Part shown: positions 60,998-64,000 of the stretch, piece after piece | Layout of the letters: each line of letters begins with the position of its first letter | Numbering within the stretch: the first letter of the stretch is position 1 | Assembly: GCF_035917455.1 (NCBI RefSeq) | Contig: NZ_CP109078.1 | Location: 5,254,001-5,318,000, forward strand | Length of the DNA stretch: 64,000 nt | Origin: Micromonospora sp. NBC_01796 | Lineage (GTDB): Bacteria > Actinomycetota > Actinomycetes > Mycobacteriales > Micromonosporaceae | Direction of reading: 5' to 3' | Made by a program: the position numbers and the translations under genes | The notes under the pieces: model-generated | What the model was told of the DNA's origin: nothing | Seen by the model: the letters and a program-made list of their open reading frames with translations, nothing else | The model's database searches: none

Positions 60998-61167
60998 CTG
61001 GTCGGCTGGTCGGCGAACTCGGCCGGATCGAGGTTGAGCGTCGAGAGCAGACCGGAGTTGCGGACGGTGTCGATCCGGTCGGGCATCTCCTTGTCGAGCC
61101 ACTCGGCCCGGTGGTGCTGGCCGCGGCGACGCAACGCCTCAAGGATCTTATCTTTGTCGATTTCCAT
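60994..61167 (-). CDS. 57-residue protein coupled to GT4 glycosyltransferase B
   Basis: This small charged protein begins MEIDKDKILEALRRRGQ and ends LNLDPAEFADQPTR. A helix with basic/acidic alternation is followed by a DIDTV-like turn (PDRIDTVRNSGLLSTLNLD). It has no membrane segment or Cys. AGCAGG lies before ATG 61167, and its stop overlaps the glycosyltransferase start as GTGA. The coupling suggests a stable partner or regulator of the transferase. The family is not recognised. Confidence 0.75.
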   Translation of the reverse strand: MEIDKDKILEALRRRGQHHRAEWLDKEMPDRIDTVRNSGLLSTLNLDPAEFADQPTR

Positions 61168-61601
61168 GTCCTGCTCTCTTCACGCGCCTAGTCGGTCGAG
61201 AAAGTGCCGATCGTGCTCCGGCTGGCGGGCCGGATGGTCGCCGTCGCCACCCACCCGGGTACGTTTCCGGGCCCTCGGGCGCGACATCCCCGCCGCCCAC
61301 CTCCGAGCCGCCGCGCGCGGCGACCGGGGTTGAATGAAAGAGAACTCGCCGCCCGGTAGCAGGACCTGTCTCCGGGCCGGCGATCACCACTCTACTCCGA
61401 GGGGGTCGGCCCGACGCCGTACGCGGGTGCCCCGGCCGTTCGGGGGCCGGCCCGCCGCCGGCATCTGCGGCGGGGAGGCAAGTCCGACATCCGGACGTAC
61501 GGGATCGTCACCGGACGGGAGTAGGGTTCGGGTGTTGCCCTGGACTTCGGCGCCTCGGGTTTCGCGGACTCCGCACACCGCCGCCGAACGAAGGTCCCGC
61601 C
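61168..61601. other. Intergenic region between divergent genes
   Basis: These 434 nt separate the glycan cluster (minus) from the LapA-like gene (plus). Both promoters must lie here, but I see no consensus boxes, palindrome or credible short gene. Confidence 0.45.
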
Positions 61602-61961
61602 ATGACTCGCATTGTCAGTCCGGCGCGTTCGGCCGACGGCCGACCCACCAAACCCGCCAACGGCCGGCCCCGTCCGGTCTCCCGTACCGGCACGCTGGCG
61701 CCCTGGATCGCCTCCGCGATCGCCGCGTTCGTCCTGCTGATGCTGATCTTCGTGCTCCAGAACGGCCAGTCGTCGCAGGTGCACTTCCTGGGCCTGAACG
61801 GGCAGTTGCCGATGGGTGTGGCGATGCTCCTGGCGGCCGTGGCCGGCGTACTCCTGGTGTCGATCCCGGCCGTCGCCCGCCTCGTCCGGGCACGGATGGT
61901 GGCCGGTCGAGTGGCCCCGGAGACCACCATCCCCGCCGAGCCGACCGGCCCGGCCGCGTGA
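61602..61961 (+). CDS. LapA-family (DUF1049) membrane protein
   Basis: This 119-aa protein has a basic Pro/Arg-rich N-terminus and two membrane helices (WIASAIAAFVLLMLIFVLQ and MGVAMLLAAVAGVLLVSIPA). They are joined by NGQSSQVHFLGLNGQLP, the signature loop of LapA/DUF1049 proteins. Proteobacterial relatives act in envelope assembly; the actinobacterial role is unclear. The stop overlaps the DUF5994 start as GTGA. Confidence 0.88.
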   Translation: MTRIVSPARSADGRPTKPANGRPRPVSRTGTLAPWIASAIAAFVLLMLIFVLQNGQSSQVHFLGLNGQLPMGVAMLLAAVAGVLLVSIPAVARLVRARMVAGRVAPETTIPAEPTGPAA

Positions 61962-62482
61962 CCACCGTCGCGGACCGCAAGATCTGGACCAGCGCGGAAG
62001 AACCACCGCCGGCCCGGATCCGGCTCACCACGTCCCGGTCCCGCCGGGAGATGCTCGACGGGAGCTGGTGGCCCGGCTCCCGCGACCCGGTACGGGAACT
62101 CACCAGCCTGGTCGTCGCCCTGACCGCCGAGGGGGTCGGCACGGTGGAACGGGTCATGTTGCAGCCGACCGCGTGGGACCGGCATCCCCGTCGGATCGGG
62201 ATCGGTGACCGGGTCCTGCGGGTGGGTTGGTTCACCACCCTCGACGCCGGTCTGGTGATCCTCACCGGACAGGGCGACCTCCGGATCGACCTGGCGGTGG
62301 TGCCGCCACAGACCGCGTTCGCGGTCGCCACGGCGGCCATGCAGGCGGCCTCCCGGCCCGGCGCCGGGATTCGGCCACCGGAACAGCGGCATCCCGGTCC
62401 GCCGTTGTCGTCCCGAGCGGGCGAGGGCGGCAACGGCCATAATCAGTCCCGGCGGGACTCCGCGACGGCGACTCGGGCCTGA
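61958..62482 (+). CDS. DUF5994-family protein
   Basis: This 174-aa soluble protein carries the DUF5994 pattern ARIRLTTSRSRREMLDGSWWPGSRDPVRELTSLVVAL, then LQPTAWDRHPRRIGIGDRVLRVGWF and LAVVPPQTAFAVATAAMQAA. The function of the family is unknown. It occurs in many actinomycetes, often near stress genes. A disordered 30-residue tail follows. GTG 61958 overlaps the LapA stop by 4 nt. Confidence 0.85.
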   Translation: MTTVADRKIWTSAEEPPPARIRLTTSRSRREMLDGSWWPGSRDPVRELTSLVVALTAEGVGTVERVMLQPTAWDRHPRRIGIGDRVLRVGWFTTLDAGLVILTGQGDLRIDLAVVPPQTAFAVATAAMQAASRPGAGIRPPEQRHPGPPLSSRAGEGGNGHNQSRRDSATATRA

Positions 62483-62555
62483 ATCCGGCGAGGGACCACC
62501 GGTCCGGATGGGTACGGGTCCGCGCCCCAGGTGACGAGGACGGGACGTACCAACG

Positions 62556-63386
62556 GTGAACCTTGCACAGACCGGTCCGGAGACCGTGCAGGTCGGTTGC
62601 ACCCTGACCCTCGACGTCACCGCACCGGCCGGTGTGGTGCTCCAGATCGCGCCCGCCCGACCGGCCGGCGGTGACCTCAGCGAACGCCTGGACATCGTGA
62701 ACAACACCGTGCCGGTGACCGCCAGCGAGATCGCCGGACCGGTGGGCGGTCGCGCGCACCTGATCCGGGTGCAGCCGGGCAAGCTGACCGTCGACTACCG
62801 GGCGACGGTCACCACCGGAGGTGGGACCACCGACCGGGTCGGCGACGCGGCCCGGGTGGAGGCGTTGCGGCCGAGTCGCTACTGCCCCTCCGACCGGCTC
62901 GCCGGCTTCGCCCAGAGCCACTTCGGCGACCTGCCGACCGCCGGACAGCGGGTACGGGCGATCACCGACTACGTCTGGCGGCACATCGCGTACGTCTCCG
63001 GGTCCAGCGGTCCGACCACCGACGCACTGGACACGCTGTTGAGCGGGCAGGGAGTCTGCCGCGACTTCGCGCACCTGGTGGCCGCGCTGTGCCGGGCGGT
63101 CGACGTACCGGCGAGGATCGCCGCCGTCTACGCCCCCGGCCTGTCCCCGATGGACTTCCACGCGGTGGTGGAGACCGACATCGACGGCCGGTGGCAGGTC
63201 TGGGACGCGACCCGGCTGGCACCCCGGCAGAGCCTGGTACGCATCACCACCGGCCGGGATGCCGCCGACATCGCGTTCTGCACGGTGATCTCCGGCCGGC
63301 TCGACCTGGAGAGTCTGGAGATCAACGCGGTCTCCGGCGGTGACCTGCCGCTGGACGACCACGAGCGGTTGGTCACCCTGGCCTGA
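62556..63386 (+). CDS. Transglutaminase-like cysteine protease-fold protein
   Basis: This 276-aa protein has an N-terminal beta domain (VQVGCTLTLDVTAPAGVVLQI) and a transglutaminase-like core with a complete triad: Cys168 in GQGVCRDFAHLV, His202 in MDFHAVVE, Asp217 in VWDATRLAP. It has no signal peptide. Such prokaryotic proteins are probably peptidases or amidases. GTG 62556 lacks a strong ribosome binding site. Confidence 0.9.
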   Translation: MNLAQTGPETVQVGCTLTLDVTAPAGVVLQIAPARPAGGDLSERLDIVNNTVPVTASEIAGPVGGRAHLIRVQPGKLTVDYRATVTTGGGTTDRVGDAARVEALRPSRYCPSDRLAGFAQSHFGDLPTAGQRVRAITDYVWRHIAYVSGSSGPTTDALDTLLSGQGVCRDFAHLVAALCRAVDVPARIAAVYAPGLSPMDFHAVVETDIDGRWQVWDATRLAPRQSLVRITTGRDAADIAFCTVISGRLDLESLEINAVSGGDLPLDDHERLVTLA

Positions 63387-63502
63387 CCGGACCACCGCCA
63401 CCGAACGGGAACGCTGCGACGGCTCGGCCGCCCCGTAAACGACGACGGGTGTCGCTAGGGTGTGGGTCGCCGAGAAGTTTTCACGATCTGTGGGGGGTAG
63501 CG

Positions 63503-64000
63503 GTGTCTCAGCCGTCGGATGTCGGGAACCTGGACGTGGAGTGGGCGCCCCCCGGAATCGACACCAGCCTGCCGCACTCCGCCCGGATGTACGACTACTG
63601 GATCGGCGGCAAGGACAACTTCGCCGCCGACCGGGCCATGGGCGACGCGTTCGCCGCCGCCATCCCGAGCATCCGCACCATGGCCCAGGAGAACCGGGCC
63701 TTCATGCACCGGGTGGTCCGCTACCTGACCGACCAGGCGGGCATCCGCCAGTTCCTGGACATCGGCACCGGCATCCCCACCCGGCCGAACGTCCACGAGA
63801 TCGCCCAGGCCATCGCACCGCAGACCCGGGTGGCGTACGTGGACCACGACCCGATCGTGCTGGTGCACGCCCGCGCGTTGATGGTCAGCGGGACCGAGGG
63901 CGAGACCGTCTACCTCGACGCCGACCTGCGCGAGCCGGGGAAGATCCTCGCCGACCCGGACCTCACCGCCACGCTGGACCTGGAGCGGCCGGTGGGGCTG
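63503..64000 (+). CDS. SAM-dependent methyltransferase (DUF574 type), 3' end outside window
   Basis: The first 166 codons of a SAM-dependent methyltransferase of the actinobacterial DUF574 / Methyltransf_19 family run off the window edge. The family start is clear: IDTSLPHSARMYDYWIGGKDNFAADRAMGD, then FLDIGTGIPTRPNVHEIAQ as SAM-binding motif I and YVDHDPIVLVHARAL as motif II. GTG 63503 follows GGGGGG. Full members are about 270 aa. The substrate is unknown. Confidence 0.9.
   Translation, partial: MSQPSDVGNLDVEWAPPGIDTSLPHSARMYDYWIGGKDNFAADRAMGDAFAAAIPSIRTMAQENRAFMHRVVRYLTDQAGIRQFLDIGTGIPTRPNVHEIAQAIAPQTRVAYVDHDPIVLVHARALMVSGTEGETVYLDADLREPGKILADPDLTATLDLERPVGL

Noticed and set aside
58853-61333. 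826-codon open frame antisense to the two glycosyltransferases
   Set aside because: Both glycosyltransferases have intact family motifs on the other strand, and this frame has none.
1-64000. tRNA, rRNA or riboswitch genes
   Set aside because: I looked for cloverleaf arms, rRNA-like blocks and common riboswitch cores in the intergenic gaps and saw none; a covariance-model scan would be decisive.

Overview
The window is chromosomal DNA from a high-GC filamentous actinomycete, most likely a member of the Micromonosporaceae (Micromonospora or a close relative). The grounds are the very high GC at third codon positions, the frequent GTG and TTG starts, the many 1-13 nt start/stop overlaps, a secreted carbohydrate-enzyme repertoire with PT-rich linkers and CBM2 domains, and several actinobacterial families of unknown function. 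I saw no rRNA, tRNA, CRISPR array, integrase or transposase. The assignment is by family resemblance only.

Layout. 1-6.4 kb: gltB-gltD (NADPH glutamate synthase), closed by a strong terminator. 6.5-16.3 kb: accessory-looking region with a secreted protein, a two-domain FtsK/EccC-like ATPase coupled to a coiled-coil membrane protein, a minus-strand operon of three unknown genes (two with short Cys motifs) divergent from a minimal GntR regulator, a SnoaL-like/TetR pair preceded by twin perfect palindromes, and a minus-strand trio containing a WXG100-sized helical protein and a glycine-zipper membrane protein. 16.3-23.7 kb: an XRE/MmyB-type regulator, a small secreted protein, an S9 peptidase that seems to have lost the catalytic-Asp segment, an ArsR-like regulator, a Tat-exported amidase with a coupled 99-residue partner, and a macrodomain protein.

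24-48 kb is largely a plant-polysaccharide region. It holds an AA10 LPMO-CBM2, an F5/8-type beta-helix protein behind a CebR-like box, a GH3 beta-glucosidase coupled to its own LacI repressor, a ROK repressor divergent from an ABC sugar importer (binding lipoprotein and two permeases, no ATPase), a GH42 beta-galactosidase and a CBM2-PL11 rhamnogalacturonan lyase. Together these could take rhamnogalacturonan/galactan-type material from cleavage outside the cell to oligosaccharide uptake and hydrolysis inside. LPMO and GH42 share the operator core TTTGG-N3-CCAAA. Pyruvate kinase, a TesB thioesterase, an Rrf2 regulator and an aromatic amino-acid decarboxylase are interspersed.

48-55.5 kb: an LLM oxidoreductase, a small acidic protein, then IclR - aldehyde dehydrogenase - ribose-type ABC importer (ATPase, permease, binding protein), with the IclR gene's start codon inside a palindrome. 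55.4-61.2 kb: DoxX with a palindrome over its -35 box, then a tightly overlapping minus-strand cluster of a 57-residue protein, two GT4 glycosyltransferases, an alpha/alpha-barrel-like protein and a GH130 mannoside-phosphorylase-like protein, which looks like a glycan synthesis/turnover unit. 61.6-64 kb: LapA-like, DUF5994, transglutaminase-like protein and a truncated SAM-dependent methyltransferase at the window edge.
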